From Bog-113 sp965226755 (GTDB lineage Bacteria > Acidobacteriota > Terriglobia > Bryobacterales > Bryobacteraceae), in the NCBI GenBank assembly GCA_965226755.1, contig CBDDDT010000007.1, positions 186,001 through 250,000 on the forward strand: 64,000 nt of DNA. Reading direction: 5' to 3'. A program made the translations under genes and the position numbers. Below, piece by piece: positions 1 to 8,892 of the stretch (the stretch's first letter is position 1; every line of letters begins with the position of its first letter). Under the pieces are notes generated by a model that saw only the letters and a list, made by a program, of their open reading frames with translations, searched no databases and was not told the origin of the DNA.

Positions 1-903
1 CTGCAGGCGGCGGTGGCGCAGAAGCCCGCGGAATACAGGCCGAACTATTATCTGGGGGAAGCACTGCTGGAGGGCGGTAAGCCGACCGCGGCGCAGGCAA
101 GCTTCGAGACGGCGCTAAAGGCGAATCCGCAGTCGGCCGTGGCGGAGCTGGGGCTGGCGCACGCGCTTTTGCAGCAGGGCACGCCGGCGCTGGCGGAGCC
201 GCATTTCCGGCGCGCGGGCGAGCTGGATCCCGCTTACCGCGACGGACTTCTGGAAGCGGCCATGGCGGAGGATAAAGCGGGGCAGACCGCGGCGGCGGCG
301 GCTATCTATCAGGAGTTCCCGGCGAACGCGGCGGCGCAGCGGCGAGTGACGGAGCTGCTGCTGGCGAATCAGCAATACGCGGATGCGGTTCCCCGGCTGG
401 AGCGGGCGGTGGAGACGGCGCCGACCGTGGCCAACCGGCTGGCGCTCGCGACGGCGTATAAGATGACGAACCAGGCGGCCAAGGCGACTCAACAACTGGC
501 GCAGGTGGTGGCCGCGGAACCGGGCAATTTCGAGGAGCGCATGATGTATGGGCGGCAGCTTCGGGATCAGCGGCAACTGGCGGAGGCGGCGAACCAATTT
601 CTGGCGGCGACGAAGCTGAAGCCGGATTCGCGCGAGGCGTGGAATGAGCTGGCGAGCGCGCTGATCGTCCACCAGGATTTGGCGGCGGGATTGGCGGCGC
701 TCGACCGGGTGAAAGCGCTGGGGCCGGAGACGCCGGGGGAGCTGTTCTTCCGGGCGATCACGCTGGACAAGCTGCACCAGAATCCGCTGGCGCTGGCGAG
801 CTATAAGCAGTTTCTGGCGGCGGCCGGAGGGAAGTTCCCGGATGAGGAATTCCAGGCGCGGCAGCGGGTTCGGATCATTGAAACGGAGATGCACAAGCGA
901 TGA
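1..903 (+). CDS. TPR-repeat protein, 5'-truncated by the window edge
   Basis: The reading frame is open from base 1, so the true start lies upstream; a GTG at 13 is only the first in-frame start codon visible. The 300 visible residues are nearly all tetratricopeptide repeats of 34 residues: alanine/leucine-rich helix pairs with the small-residue pattern of TPRs, for example around 'NPQSAVAELGLAHAL' and 'KPDSREAWNELASAL'. Such repeats are protein-protein interaction scaffolds; no catalytic domain is visible. The stop overlaps the next start in an ATGA (900-903), so translational coupling with the two downstream secreted proteins is likely. The specific role is unknown. An enzyme or kinase domain could be attached upstream, outside the window. 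Confidence 0.85.
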   Translation: MQAAVAQKPAEYRPNYYLGEALLEGGKPTAAQASFETALKANPQSAVAELGLAHALLQQGTPALAEPHFRRAGELDPAYRDGLLEAAMAEDKAGQTAAAAAIYQEFPANAAAQRRVTELLLANQQYADAVPRLERAVETAPTVANRLALATAYKMTNQAAKATQQLAQVVAAEPGNFEERMMYGRQLRDQRQLAEAANQFLAATKLKPDSREAWNELASALIVHQDLAAGLAALDRVKALGPETPGELFFRAITLDKLHQNPLALASYKQFLAAAGGKFPDEEFQARQRVRIIETEMHKR

Positions 904-1328
904 GACGGTGGGGATGGCTGCTGCTGGCGACGGCATCGCTGGGCGGCGCGGATCTGAAGGAGATCCGGAGCGAGCCGAACCTGGAGCGGCGGGCGCACCT
1001 GGCGCTGGCGCACGCGGATGAGTTGTTCGGCGAAGCGAAGAGCGACTACGCGGCGGGCAAGGCGGAGAAGACCGGGCAGGATTTGCAGGAACTGGGGGAG
1101 TCAGTCGAAGTGGCGCGCGCGGCGCTGAACGAGACGGGCAAGGATCCGCGGCGGCATGTGCGGCCGTTTAAGCAGGCCGAGACGGAGACGCGGGAACTGC
1201 TGAGGAACATGGAAGGGCTGGAGAAGGCGATGGACTTTGAGGACCGCAAGCTGATGGCGGGACCCAAGGCGAGAGTGCAGGAGGCACATGACGAATGGCT
1301 GAACGGAATCATTTCAGGGCGGCGTTGA
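900..1328 (+). CDS. Small secreted helical protein of unknown function
   Basis: A 142-residue product begins with a short signal-peptide-like stretch (MRRWGWLLLATASLGGA), followed by charged, helix-forming sequence with no recognised domain. The ATG overlaps the TPR gene stop by 4 bp (ATGA), fixing the start and implying coupling. The 3' end overlaps the next gene by 34 bp in another frame. I do not recognise the family. Dense Lys/Glu/Ala content and predicted long helices suggest a periplasmic helical bundle, an inference from composition only. Confidence 0.75.
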   Translation: MRRWGWLLLATASLGGADLKEIRSEPNLERRAHLALAHADELFGEAKSDYAAGKAEKTGQDLQELGESVEVARAALNETGKDPRRHVRPFKQAETETRELLRNMEGLEKAMDFEDRKLMAGPKARVQEAHDEWLNGIISGRR

Positions 1329-1975
1329 TCCGGATGGCGGCGGCGGTTGCGTTGTTCGCTTTTCCGGCATTCGCCCAGCGGGACTTCCTGACGGCGGATG
1401 AAACGGACCAGGTGCGCGAGGCGCAGGACCCGAACGACCGGGTGCAGCTATATATCCACTTCGCGGCGCAGCGGATCGACCAGGTGCAGCAGCTTCTGGC
1501 CAAGGATAAGCCGGGGCGTTCGGTGCTGATTCACGATCTGCTGGAGGATTACGGGTCGATACTGGACGCGATCGATACGGTGACGGATGACGCGCTGAAG
1601 CGCGGGAAGAACGTGGCGATCGGCGTGGCGGCGGTGCATAACAGCGAGAAGGAGCTGCTTGCATCCCTGCGCAAGATCGAGGAGCTGCATCCGAAGGACG
1701 AGGCGCGCTACGACTTCGCGCTGAAGCAGGACATCGACAGCACCAACGACAGCATGGAACTGGCGGGGGAAGATCTTTCCAAACGCTCCTCGGAAGTGGC
1801 GCAGCAGGAGGCGAAGGAGAAGAAGGATCGCGAGGCGATGATGCAGCCGAAGGACCGGGAAGAGAAGAAGGCCGAGGAGGCCAAAGAGGCGGACACGAAA
1901 CGCAAAGCGCCGACGCTGCTGCGCAAGGGCGAACAGGCGGCGGACCAGGCGCCGCAACAAAACCCACAGCAGTAG
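1295..1975 (+). CDS. Secreted, charged coiled-coil protein of unknown function
   Basis: 226 residues. A signal peptide is evident at residues 14-28 (MAAAVALFAFPAFAQ). The start at 1295 is favoured by an AGGAGG at 1279-1284; an ATG at 1334 would begin exactly at the hydrophobic segment. The mature part is helical and ends in a Lys/Glu-rich coiled-coil tail (about residues 165-215), then a Gln/Pro-rich end. It is the third member of an overlapping gene set with the TPR protein, so it probably acts with it at the envelope. No family is recognised. It converges on the kinase gene, with only 7 bp between the two stops. Confidence 0.75.
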   Translation: MAERNHFRAALIRMAAAVALFAFPAFAQRDFLTADETDQVREAQDPNDRVQLYIHFAAQRIDQVQQLLAKDKPGRSVLIHDLLEDYGSILDAIDTVTDDALKRGKNVAIGVAAVHNSEKELLASLRKIEELHPKDEARYDFALKQDIDSTNDSMELAGEDLSKRSSEVAQQEAKEKKDREAMMQPKDREEKKAEEAKEADTKRKAPTLLRKGEQAADQAPQQNPQQ

Positions 1976-1982
1976 AAGAGCG

Positions 1983-3689
1983 CTACTGGCGATGGACGCT
2001 GAGCTTCAGGGTGCTTAATGCTCCGTTGCGGATCTCGACGCGATCGGAGGATTGCAAGCCGTCCTTCTGGATGGAGATCGAGTGGCCGCCGGCGGGCAGC
2101 GGGATGCGGACGGGGGTGACGTAATCGGTCGGCTTGCCGTCGATCCAGACGTGGGCGGCGGAAGGATCGCTGGTGAGAAGCAGCAATCCGGCGGCGGAGC
2201 GCAGGGTGACGAGCGGAAAATCGATATCGTCATGGCCGACGGCGAGTTCACGGCTTTCGGTCTGATAACCGTCCCGCGTGATGGTGAGGGTGTGGGTTCC
2301 GGCGCGAACGCGCAACTGGCACGGAGTCTGGCAGGTTACATCGCCTAAACCGTCGAGCGTGGCGGTGGCGCCAGACGGATCGGTCATCACCTGCACCTGC
2401 TGATAGGTGGCGGCGACGGCGGGTTTCGTCTCAGGAATCCTTTCGGGCTTGGCGACGGCGGGGGCGGGCTCTTCATCCACGGGCGTGGAGGCGGGCGGAT
2501 CGGCGGCAGGCGGCGGTGTGGTGATGGCGGGCTCGGGTTTCGGATCGAGCTGTTCGGCGCGCGGGGGCGGAGTGGCGTGGGCGGTCGCGGGCGGGAACAG
2601 GTCGGCAACCCAGCTGAGATCGAGGATCCCGGTCTGCCAGGCGACCGCGCCGAGGAGCGCGATCAGGATCAGGAAGGCGGCGAGGAACGCGAACACGAAG
2701 GATGCGCGCTTGCGCTTGGGCGCGGCGGCGACCGGCGCGGGCGATTCGGCGGGCGTGCGTTTTCGAACGGGCTTGAAGGTGCGGGTGATCGCGCTGGTGG
2801 AAGCGGTGGGGATGCTCTGGTGCGCGCGGCGCGGGAGCACGCGCCAGTTCTTGGCCTGATCCAGATTGGCCGTGAGGGCGGTTACGAAGGCGGTGCAGGA
2901 GCCGAAGCGGCGTTCGGGCTTCTTGGCGAGGCCGCGGCGGAGCGACTTGTCGATGGATTCGGTGAGCGTGGCGTTGATGTTCTGAATGGGAACGGGCTGT
3001 TCGGCGACGATCTTGTAGACGACGGTGGAGATCTGCTCGCCGAAGAAGGGGCGTTCGCCGGACAGCATTTCGTAGCCGATGACGGCGAGCGAGAACTGGT
3101 CCGAGCGGCCGTCGATTTCGTGACCTTGGACCTGCTCGGGGGACATGTAATTGGGCGTGCCGACGAGGACTCCGGTGAGAGTCTGGCCTTCGAGCTGGGT
3201 GATTTTGGCGATGCCGAAGTCGGTGATCTTGACGGCGCCGGCGGTGTCGATCATGACGTTGGCGGGCTTGATGTCGCGGTGGATGATGCCTTTGCGATGA
3301 GCGTAATCGAGGGCGGCGGCGGCCTGGCGGAGGATCTCGATCAGGCGGTCGCGGGTGAGCGCTTGCGGGCGGTTGAGGATCTCTTCGAGCGTTTCGCCGT
3401 CGACGAACTCCATGGCGATATAGGCGAGGCCATCGACCTCATCCATGTCGTAGATGGTGACGATGCCGGGGTGGGAGAGCGCGCCGGCGGAACGGGCTTC
3501 GCGGAAGAGGCGCTCGCGGAGGCGCAGGCGCTGTTCGCGGTCGTCGACTTCACGCAGACGGAGCGTCTTGATGGCGACGGGGCGGCCGATGGTGGGGTCG
3601 ATCGCGTGATAGACGATGCCCATGGCGCCGCGGCCGAGTTCGCGCGTGATCTGGTACCGGCCGATCTTCTTCAGGGCGCCATGCTGCAC
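1983..3689 (-). CDS. Ser/Thr protein kinase with PEGA domains
   Basis: A eukaryote-like (Hanks-type) kinase that phosphorylates proteins on Ser/Thr. N-terminal kinase domain (about residues 8-270) with glycine loop RELGRGAMGIV, VAIK lysine, HRDIKPANV (catalytic Asp139), DFGIAK and SPEQVQG. A Lys/Arg-rich linker leads to one membrane segment (ASFVFAFLAAFLILIALLGA), a Pro/Ala-rich spacer, and two extracytoplasmic PEGA-type beta domains ('DPSGATATLDG', 'DPSAAHVWIDG'). The GTG start at 3689 is chosen because the frame open upstream would overlap the permease gene, and homology begins at 'KKIGRYQITRELG'. Likely a membrane sensor kinase; the signal and substrates are unknown. Confidence 0.9.
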   Translation of the reverse strand: MQHGALKKIGRYQITRELGRGAMGIVYHAIDPTIGRPVAIKTLRLREVDDREQRLRLRERLFREARSAGALSHPGIVTIYDMDEVDGLAYIAMEFVDGETLEEILNRPQALTRDRLIEILRQAAAALDYAHRKGIIHRDIKPANVMIDTAGAVKITDFGIAKITQLEGQTLTGVLVGTPNYMSPEQVQGHEIDGRSDQFSLAVIGYEMLSGERPFFGEQISTVVYKIVAEQPVPIQNINATLTESIDKSLRRGLAKKPERRFGSCTAFVTALTANLDQAKNWRVLPRRAHQSIPTASTSAITRTFKPVRKRTPAESPAPVAAAPKRKRASFVFAFLAAFLILIALLGAVAWQTGILDLSWVADLFPPATAHATPPPRAEQLDPKPEPAITTPPPAADPPASTPVDEEPAPAVAKPERIPETKPAVAATYQQVQVMTDPSGATATLDGLGDVTCQTPCQLRVRAGTHTLTITRDGYQTESRELAVGHDDIDFPLVTLRSAAGLLLLTSDPSAAHVWIDGKPTDYVTPVRIPLPAGGHSISIQKDGLQSSDRVEIRNGALSTLKLSVHRQ

Positions 3690-3727
3690 TCTGCTACATC
3701 TTAGCCTGCGTTGCGGTGCCGGCTTAA

Positions 3728-6289
3728 TTACTGATCGCGGAGGATCTCGAGCGGGCGCTGGTTCAGGATGCGCAGGCTGGCGAGCCAACCCGCGATATTG
3801 GCGATGAAGGCGGTGAGCACGATGGCGGCCACGATGGTGAGCGGATCGAAGACGAGCTGGGCTTTGAGGAGACGGCCGAGCAACAGCGAGGAGAAGAGCG
3901 TGGCGAGGATGCTGCCGGCAAGCCCAGCGGAGGCGCCGAGGATGAGGAACTCGATGGTGAAGATTTCGGCGATGCGGCGGCGGGTGGCGCCGAGCGTTTT
4001 AAGGATGACGACTTCGCGGATGCGGCGGAGGCGGGTTCCGGCGACGCTGGACGCGAGGATAATGGAGCCGGCGAGGATGGCGAAGGCGGAGATGAAGCGG
4101 ATGATGACGGCGATCTGATCGACGACTTCCTGGACGATGGCCATGACGTCGGCGAGGTTGACGACGGTGACGGTGGGATAGCGCTGGTAGATGGCCTTCT
4201 GCATTTCCGGAACCAGTGCGGGTTCCAGGCGCACAGTGCCGTAGTAGATCATGGGCAGGCCTTGGAGCGCGCCGGGGGAGAAGATGAACTCGACGCGGGC
4301 GGCGAGGCGAATGGCTTCGGTGCGGTGGATGGAGGCGATGGTGGCGTTGAAGGCGCGCGAGGGCGTAGACCAGGTGAGACGCATTCCGGGCGCGAGATGG
4401 AGAACTTTGGCGGCTTCCTCGGAGACGGAGACAGCGGCGGCGGAAGGGTTGGAGGGCCACCACGATCCGGAGATGATCTTGGTGTTGGGGGGAATGGCGG
4501 GGGATTCCGTGCCGGAGACGGTGGACGCGTAGCGGCGTTCGATGCCTTTGAGGTTCTCGCGGACGAGAGGCACGCCGTCGATGGCGGAGATTTTGACGGC
4601 GACAGTTCCGACCGATTCGGGCTTCGCTTCCACGCCCTTCTGGTTTCCCACCAGGGTCATGACGGCGTCGCGGTTAGCGGGGGTCATGTCGAGGAGGAAG
4701 ACGTTGGGCATGCCGGGCGGAGCGCTGTGCATCATCTCATCGAGCATGCCGCGCTGGACGAGGAAGACGGTGAGGGTGAACATGATGCCGACGCCGAGAG
4801 CGACGAGGGCGGCTTCGGAGTGCGCGCCGGGGCGGTAGAGGTTGGCGATGCCGTGGCGGAAACTGGGACGCATGCGCCAGGCGACGCGCCGCCCGAACCA
4901 GCGGAGGCCGCGAAGAAGGAGCCACGCGACGGCGGTCATGACCAGCAGGGCGGCGAAGAGTCCGCCGACGAAATAGAGCCCGGTCTGAAAGGATTCGCTG
5001 AGCCAGGCGGCGATGGCGCCGATGCCGAGGAGGATGATGAACCCGGCGATGAGCGAGGCGGCGCCGTCGCGGAGTTTGCGGACGAAGGAGCGGGAATCGA
5101 CCATGACGTCGCGGCGCAGAATGATGCCGGGGCGGATGCGGCGGATGGAGATGAGCGGCGGCAAGGTGAACAGGAGCGTGGCGAGGAGTCCGATGCCGAG
5201 GCCCTGAATGGCGGAGACGGGATCGAGCGCGAAGCGGGGCGCGGTGTGGAAATAGCGGGTGAGCAGGAGCGGGAAGGCGGCCTGCACGGCGAGGCCGGCG
5301 AGGATCCCGAGGATGCCGCCGCAAAGTCCGAGACCGAGCGTTTGCAGGGTGTAGATGCGGATGATCTGGCCGGAGCGGGCGCCGAGACATTTCATGACGG
5401 CGATGGAATCGAGCTTGGTCTGGAGGTGGGATTGGATGGCCATGGCGACGCCGAGCGCGCCGACGATGAGGGCGATGAGGCTGACGAGGCTGAGGAAGAT
5501 GGTGGAGCGCTCGAGGGCTTGTTCGATGGTGGGGTTGGTCTGGCGGAAGTCGGTGATGAGGCTTTCCGGGAAGGCGCGTTTGAGGGCGTCATGGACGGAG
5601 GCGATGGGGACGGCGGGCGGGACGCGGAACAGGAAGCGCTCGGAAGCGCGGCTGCCGGCGATGAGGAGGCCGGTGCGATCGAGCGCCTGGCGGGACATGA
5701 GGATGCGGGGTCCGACGTTGAGGCTGCCGGACATGCGGTCGGGTTCGGACTCGACGGTGGCGGCGATGGTGAAATCCTGGCCGCCGATGCGGACATGGGC
5801 GCCGAGGCCCGCGCTCAGGCGGAGGAGCAGATCACGGGAGACGGCGATGCGATCGGGCGCGAGGCGGCTGGCGAGCGGGCCGGGCGGATCGAGTTTGACC
5901 TGACCGTAGAAGGGATAGGCGTGGGGATCGACCGCTTTCAGGGAGACCAGGACGGGGACGGAATCCGCCCCGCCGGGCGAGAGCATGGTGATGGTTTCGG
6001 TAATCCACGTCTCGGCGACGCCGCGCTTGGAGAGCTGAAGCATGGCGGCGTTCTGGCGATCGTCGGGGAGCGCGAAGACACGGACCATGAGGTCGGCTGC
6101 CATGAGGGTGCGGGCCTCACGGAGGAGCATGGTGTGGAAGGCGCGGCTGAAGCCTTTGACGCCGGTGAGGGAGCCGACGCCCATGGCGACGGCGAGGATG
6201 ACGAACAGGAACTTGCCGGAGGACGCGCGCGATTCCCGCCAGGCGAGACGGAGCGCGGAGCGGTTACCGAACTTCGAGGGTGCGTTCAC
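3728..6289 (-). CDS. ABC transporter permease, FtsX/YbbP family
   Basis: 853 residues, the size of YbbP-type permeases, which carry two FtsX-like modules. One N-terminal membrane segment (FLFVILAVAMGVGSLTGVKG) is followed by a large periplasmic domain, three membrane spans around residues 260-390, a second set in the middle (about 420-510), another periplasmic domain, and three C-terminal spans. It overlaps the ATPase gene by 26 bp on the same strand. With the divergent GDSL esterase it reproduces the E. coli tesA-ybbA-ybbP arrangement. In that family the pair is thought to extract or process lipid-like substrates; the exact substrate is unknown. The start ATG at 6289 precedes 'NAPSKFGNRSALRLAWRESR', typical of these proteins. 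Confidence 0.9.
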   Translation of the reverse strand: MNAPSKFGNRSALRLAWRESRASSGKFLFVILAVAMGVGSLTGVKGFSRAFHTMLLREARTLMAADLMVRVFALPDDRQNAAMLQLSKRGVAETWITETITMLSPGGADSVPVLVSLKAVDPHAYPFYGQVKLDPPGPLASRLAPDRIAVSRDLLLRLSAGLGAHVRIGGQDFTIAATVESEPDRMSGSLNVGPRILMSRQALDRTGLLIAGSRASERFLFRVPPAVPIASVHDALKRAFPESLITDFRQTNPTIEQALERSTIFLSLVSLIALIVGALGVAMAIQSHLQTKLDSIAVMKCLGARSGQIIRIYTLQTLGLGLCGGILGILAGLAVQAAFPLLLTRYFHTAPRFALDPVSAIQGLGIGLLATLLFTLPPLISIRRIRPGIILRRDVMVDSRSFVRKLRDGAASLIAGFIILLGIGAIAAWLSESFQTGLYFVGGLFAALLVMTAVAWLLLRGLRWFGRRVAWRMRPSFRHGIANLYRPGAHSEAALVALGVGIMFTLTVFLVQRGMLDEMMHSAPPGMPNVFLLDMTPANRDAVMTLVGNQKGVEAKPESVGTVAVKISAIDGVPLVRENLKGIERRYASTVSGTESPAIPPNTKIISGSWWPSNPSAAAVSVSEEAAKVLHLAPGMRLTWSTPSRAFNATIASIHRTEAIRLAARVEFIFSPGALQGLPMIYYGTVRLEPALVPEMQKAIYQRYPTVTVVNLADVMAIVQEVVDQIAVIIRFISAFAILAGSIILASSVAGTRLRRIREVVILKTLGATRRRIAEIFTIEFLILGASAGLAGSILATLFSSLLLGRLLKAQLVFDPLTIVAAIVLTAFIANIAGWLASLRILNQRPLEILRDQ

Positions 6290-6988
6290 TATGGGTCTGG
6301 CTCATGGCGTCGCTGAGGATGCGGCCGTCGTGGAGAGTGATGCGGCGATCGGCATAGCCGGCGAGAGCGGCGTCGTGGGTGACGAGGACGAGCGTGGTTC
6401 CTTCGCGGGCGTTGAGATCGAGGAGCAGATCGAGGACGTGGCGGCCGTTGACGCTATCGAGATTGCCGGTAGGTTCATCAGCGAGGAGGATGGGCGGAGA
6501 GACCATGAAGGCGCGGGCGAGAGCGACGCGCTGCTGCTCGCCGCCGGAGAGCTGGACGGGGTAATGGTCCATGCGGGATTGGAGGCCGACGCGGGCGAGG
6601 AGCTCGCGCGCGCGGCGTGGATCGCCCGAACCGAGAAGCTCGGCCGGAAGCAGAACGTTCTCTTCGGCAGTCAGCGTGGGGATGAGCTGGTAGGACTGGA
6701 AGACGAAACCGATTTTATGGCCGCGCACAAGGGCGAGCCGGTCTTCGGCGAGACCGGTGATGTCCACGCCATCCAGAATGACGGACCCGGAGGTGACGGT
6801 GTCGAGCCCGGCGAGAAGCCCGAGCAAGGTGCTTTTCCCGCTTCCGGAGGGACCCATGATTAGGCGGCGAACTGGCCGCGCGGGATTTCGAAATCGATTC
6901 CCTTGAGGATTTCGACCTGATGAGCGCCCGTGCGGATAGATTTGGTGAGTTGCCGAACCTCAATGATGGGCCGTTCTATGGGAAGCAC
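6264..6988 (-). pseudogene. ABC transporter ATPase (YbbA-like), interrupted by a frameshift
   Basis: The gene is in two frames. A 42-codon 5' part starts at a GTG (6988) preceded by AAGGA and ends at TAA (6860-6862). It encodes the usual N-terminal strand and A-loop region (IIEVRQLTKSI... EIPRGQFAA). The rest, 197 codons, opens at ATG 6857 directly on Walker A (GPSGSGKST) and holds the Q-loop (FQSYQLIP), the signature LSGGEQQR, Walker B ILLADEPTGN and the H-loop LVTHD. Joined, they give ~239 residues, normal for this family. The break needs one lost or two gained bases at about 6858-6866. Reinitiation at the ATG two bases after the stop is conceivable but would lack the adenine-stacking N-terminus. 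It may be a true mutation or a consensus error. Confidence 0.85.
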
Positions 6989-7005
6989 CTCGTTCCTTCT
7001 CTATT

Positions 7006-7752
7006 ATGGCTGTAGTGCGACTACAAGTTCTGACGGTGTGCGCGGCCTTAGCGGTTACGTGCGGATGTACGGGAAGCGGGACGACGGCGCCGACGCCGCC
7101 GCAGCAGAAGCCGGCGGAAGATCACGGGCCGAGCGCGGTGAAGAACCCCGATCCGGGGGTAGTCACGAACTCGCCCACGGGGCCGCAGGATCATCGGCCG
7201 ATGATCGTCGCGTTTGGGGACAGCCTTTCGGCGGGGTTTGGGGCGGATCCGGGAAAGAGCTATCCGGATTATCTACAGAAGCGGCTGGACCAGGCGAATT
7301 ATAACTATCGCGTTTACAACGCGGGCGTGAGCGGCGACACGACGACGGACGGGCTGGAGCGGCTGGCTGGAATTCTGACGCTGAAGCCGAAGATCGCGAT
7401 TCTGGAGCTGGGCGGGAACGACGGGCTGCGCGGGCTGCCGCCGGCGACGACGAAGGCGAACCTGGATCAGATGATCACGGCTCTGCAAGGCGCCGGCGCC
7501 AAGGTCATATTGGCGGGGATGACGCTGCCGCGGAACTACGGGCCGGATTACATTCACCAGTTCGAGCAGATATACGTGGGGCTGGCAAACCAGCACCATC
7601 TCACGCGCATTCCGTTCCTCTTGCAGGACGTGGCGACGGACCGGAAGCTGATGCAAAGCGACGGGATTCATCCGACGGCGGACGGGAACAAAAAAGTCGC
7701 GGATACGGTGTTCGGTTATTTGAAGCCGGATCTGACAGACAAAGTGAAGTAG
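7006..7752 (+). CDS. GDSL/SGNH esterase, TesA-like (arylesterase/lysophospholipase)
   Basis: 248 residues with an N-terminal export signal (residues 1-19; Cys19 and Cys21 make a lipoprotein possible, but the lipobox is poor). After a Pro/Thr-rich linker comes an SGNH hydrolase: block I AFGDSLSAGFG (Ser nucleophile), block II glycine around NAGVSGDTT, block III GGNDG, block V DGIHPTADG (Asp/His). The best family match is TesA-like thioesterase/lysophospholipase. It is divergent from the ABC pair with only 17 bp between the start codons, the conserved tesA/ybbA arrangement. The actual start could be a little downstream, for example GTG 7015, since no clear ribosome site is visible. Confidence 0.9.
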   Translation: MAVVRLQVLTVCAALAVTCGCTGSGTTAPTPPQQKPAEDHGPSAVKNPDPGVVTNSPTGPQDHRPMIVAFGDSLSAGFGADPGKSYPDYLQKRLDQANYNYRVYNAGVSGDTTTDGLERLAGILTLKPKIAILELGGNDGLRGLPPATTKANLDQMITALQGAGAKVILAGMTLPRNYGPDYIHQFEQIYVGLANQHHLTRIPFLLQDVATDRKLMQSDGIHPTADGNKKVADTVFGYLKPDLTDKVK

Positions 7753-8480
7753 CGATTTAGCGGGCGTTCAGCGAATTCTGGCGGCGGAGCCACTGCTTGC
7801 GCTTGATGTCGGCCATGGGTCCGGTGAATTGGGGCATCGGCGAAGGGGCTGGTTGCGCGCTGGCCGCGGGTTGCCGCGGAAGGCGGCGAGACAAACCCAT
7901 TCGTCCGGGCTGGGGCGGGGCGATCCGGCCGCGGCGCGATCGGCGGGGCCGGCGCGGGGACTTGCAGGAGCGCGAGTTCCTTGCGGGTGCGGTCATGCAG
8001 GCGGCGGAGGCGCGCTTCCTGGCGCGCGAGCTGGTCGAAGGCGCGGGCGTTGGTGCGGAAGGCGAGAACCTGGGCGAGCGCGTAGCGGGAACTATCGTCC
8101 ATTTCTTCCGTGAAGCAATCGCGGAATTCAGACTCGGCCTGATCGAGATGCTGAGCGGCGCCGACGGCGTGGAGGTTGTGATCGAGGGCGATGACGCGAT
8201 CGAGGCGCCACTGGGTGTCCTGCAGAACTTCGACGAGGCGGACTTGCTCGGGCGTTTGGGGGTTGAACTCGCGGGTATAGCGCTCGCCGAGAGCGAGAAA
8301 CGCTTCGCGATTTTCTCCGGGGAGCACGATGGTTTTGGAGAAGAGACCATGCTTGAGGGCGTTGAGCTTGACGGCGTCTTTGCCGATGGCGGTGCGAGGA
8401 CCGGTGGAGAGCTGCGCGTTGTCCCGATTGGCGATTTCGCGGGCGGTGGAAGCGGCGGGGTGCATGGTGGCGGGGTGCAT
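7716..8480 (-). CDS. NRDNAQLSTGPRT-type hypothetical protein, probable C-terminal frameshift
   Basis: The N-terminus (IANRDNAQLSTGPRTAIGK... LNALKHGLFS) belongs to a small protein family common in Solibacter-like genomes; its function is unknown. The ATG at 8480 has AAAGGAG just upstream. Residues 60-170 are helical and charged, then Pro-rich. The frame then runs into a tail that overlaps the esterase end by 37 bp and looks non-native. Switching frame near 7880-7905 instead gives a tail (PQFTGPMADIKRKQWLRRQN) ending at 7757, clear of the esterase. I therefore suspect a one-base insertion or two-base loss there; the real gene would be about 7757-8480. Confidence 0.6.
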   Translation of the reverse strand: MHPATMHPAASTAREIANRDNAQLSTGPRTAIGKDAVKLNALKHGLFSKTIVLPGENREAFLALGERYTREFNPQTPEQVRLVEVLQDTQWRLDRVIALDHNLHAVGAAQHLDQAESEFRDCFTEEMDDSSRYALAQVLAFRTNARAFDQLARQEARLRRLHDRTRKELALLQVPAPAPPIAPRPDRPAPARTNGFVSPPSAATRGQRATSPFADAPIHRTHGRHQAQAVAPPPEFAERPLNRYFTLSVRSGFK

Positions 8481-8892
8481 AAGAGCTCCTTTGCGATTTC
8501 AGGGTACAGGCGGGAAATGAGTGGTGGGGCGGGATTGGCGGTTAAGTGGTTTGTTTGCAGCGAAAAGAAAAGGTTGGGGGTTGGTGAACGGGTTTTCTGG
8601 GGGTGGCTCAATCGCACTAGCAGTTCGGTTCGACTGGCGGGGATTGCGCCGCTGGTGATCCTGTCATTACGAAGACGAGTCTACGCCCAAGCCGTCCTTC
8701 TGGCTTTCGTACCATGCGGCGGCTTTCTCGGGGCCGACGACGTCTTGCGATCTGGCGGTGTCCGCCCCAATCCGCTTCCAACGCCGATGGCTCAGGTACA
8801 GGACCAGAAGCCCTGGACAAGACAAGTAGAATAGCAAGCGCTCATTTTTGGGTTTTTGCAGTTTTTTCCGTTGTAATCTGATTGATACCCGT
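8481..8892. other. Intergenic stretch, no gene supported
   Basis: 412 bp between two divergent genes. Short open frames exist on both strands but have poor composition and no recognisable product. The last ~50 bp before 8893 are AT-rich (run of T around 8863-8870) and probably hold the promoter of the downstream secreted-protein gene. I see no repeat, RNA gene or attachment site. Confidence 0.5.

Noticed and set aside
2577..3704. A 375-codon plus-strand frame opposite the PEGA kinase
   Set aside because: Antisense shadow of a kinase whose catalytic motifs are all in place.
4262..6316. A 684-codon open frame on the plus strand opposite the permease gene
   Set aside because: Its product is a Gly/Asp/Glu-rich composition typical of the antisense of GC-rich coding DNA, with no domain, while the minus strand encodes a clear FtsX permease.
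8617..8820. A 67-codon minus-strand frame in the 8.5-8.9 kb gap
   Set aside because: Arg/Pro-rich, no ribosome site, no similarity to anything recognised; treated as non-coding.
7797..8834. A 345-codon plus-strand frame opposite the NRDNAQ-type gene
   Set aside because: No recognisable sequence; the opposite strand carries the family motif and a good ribosome-binding site.
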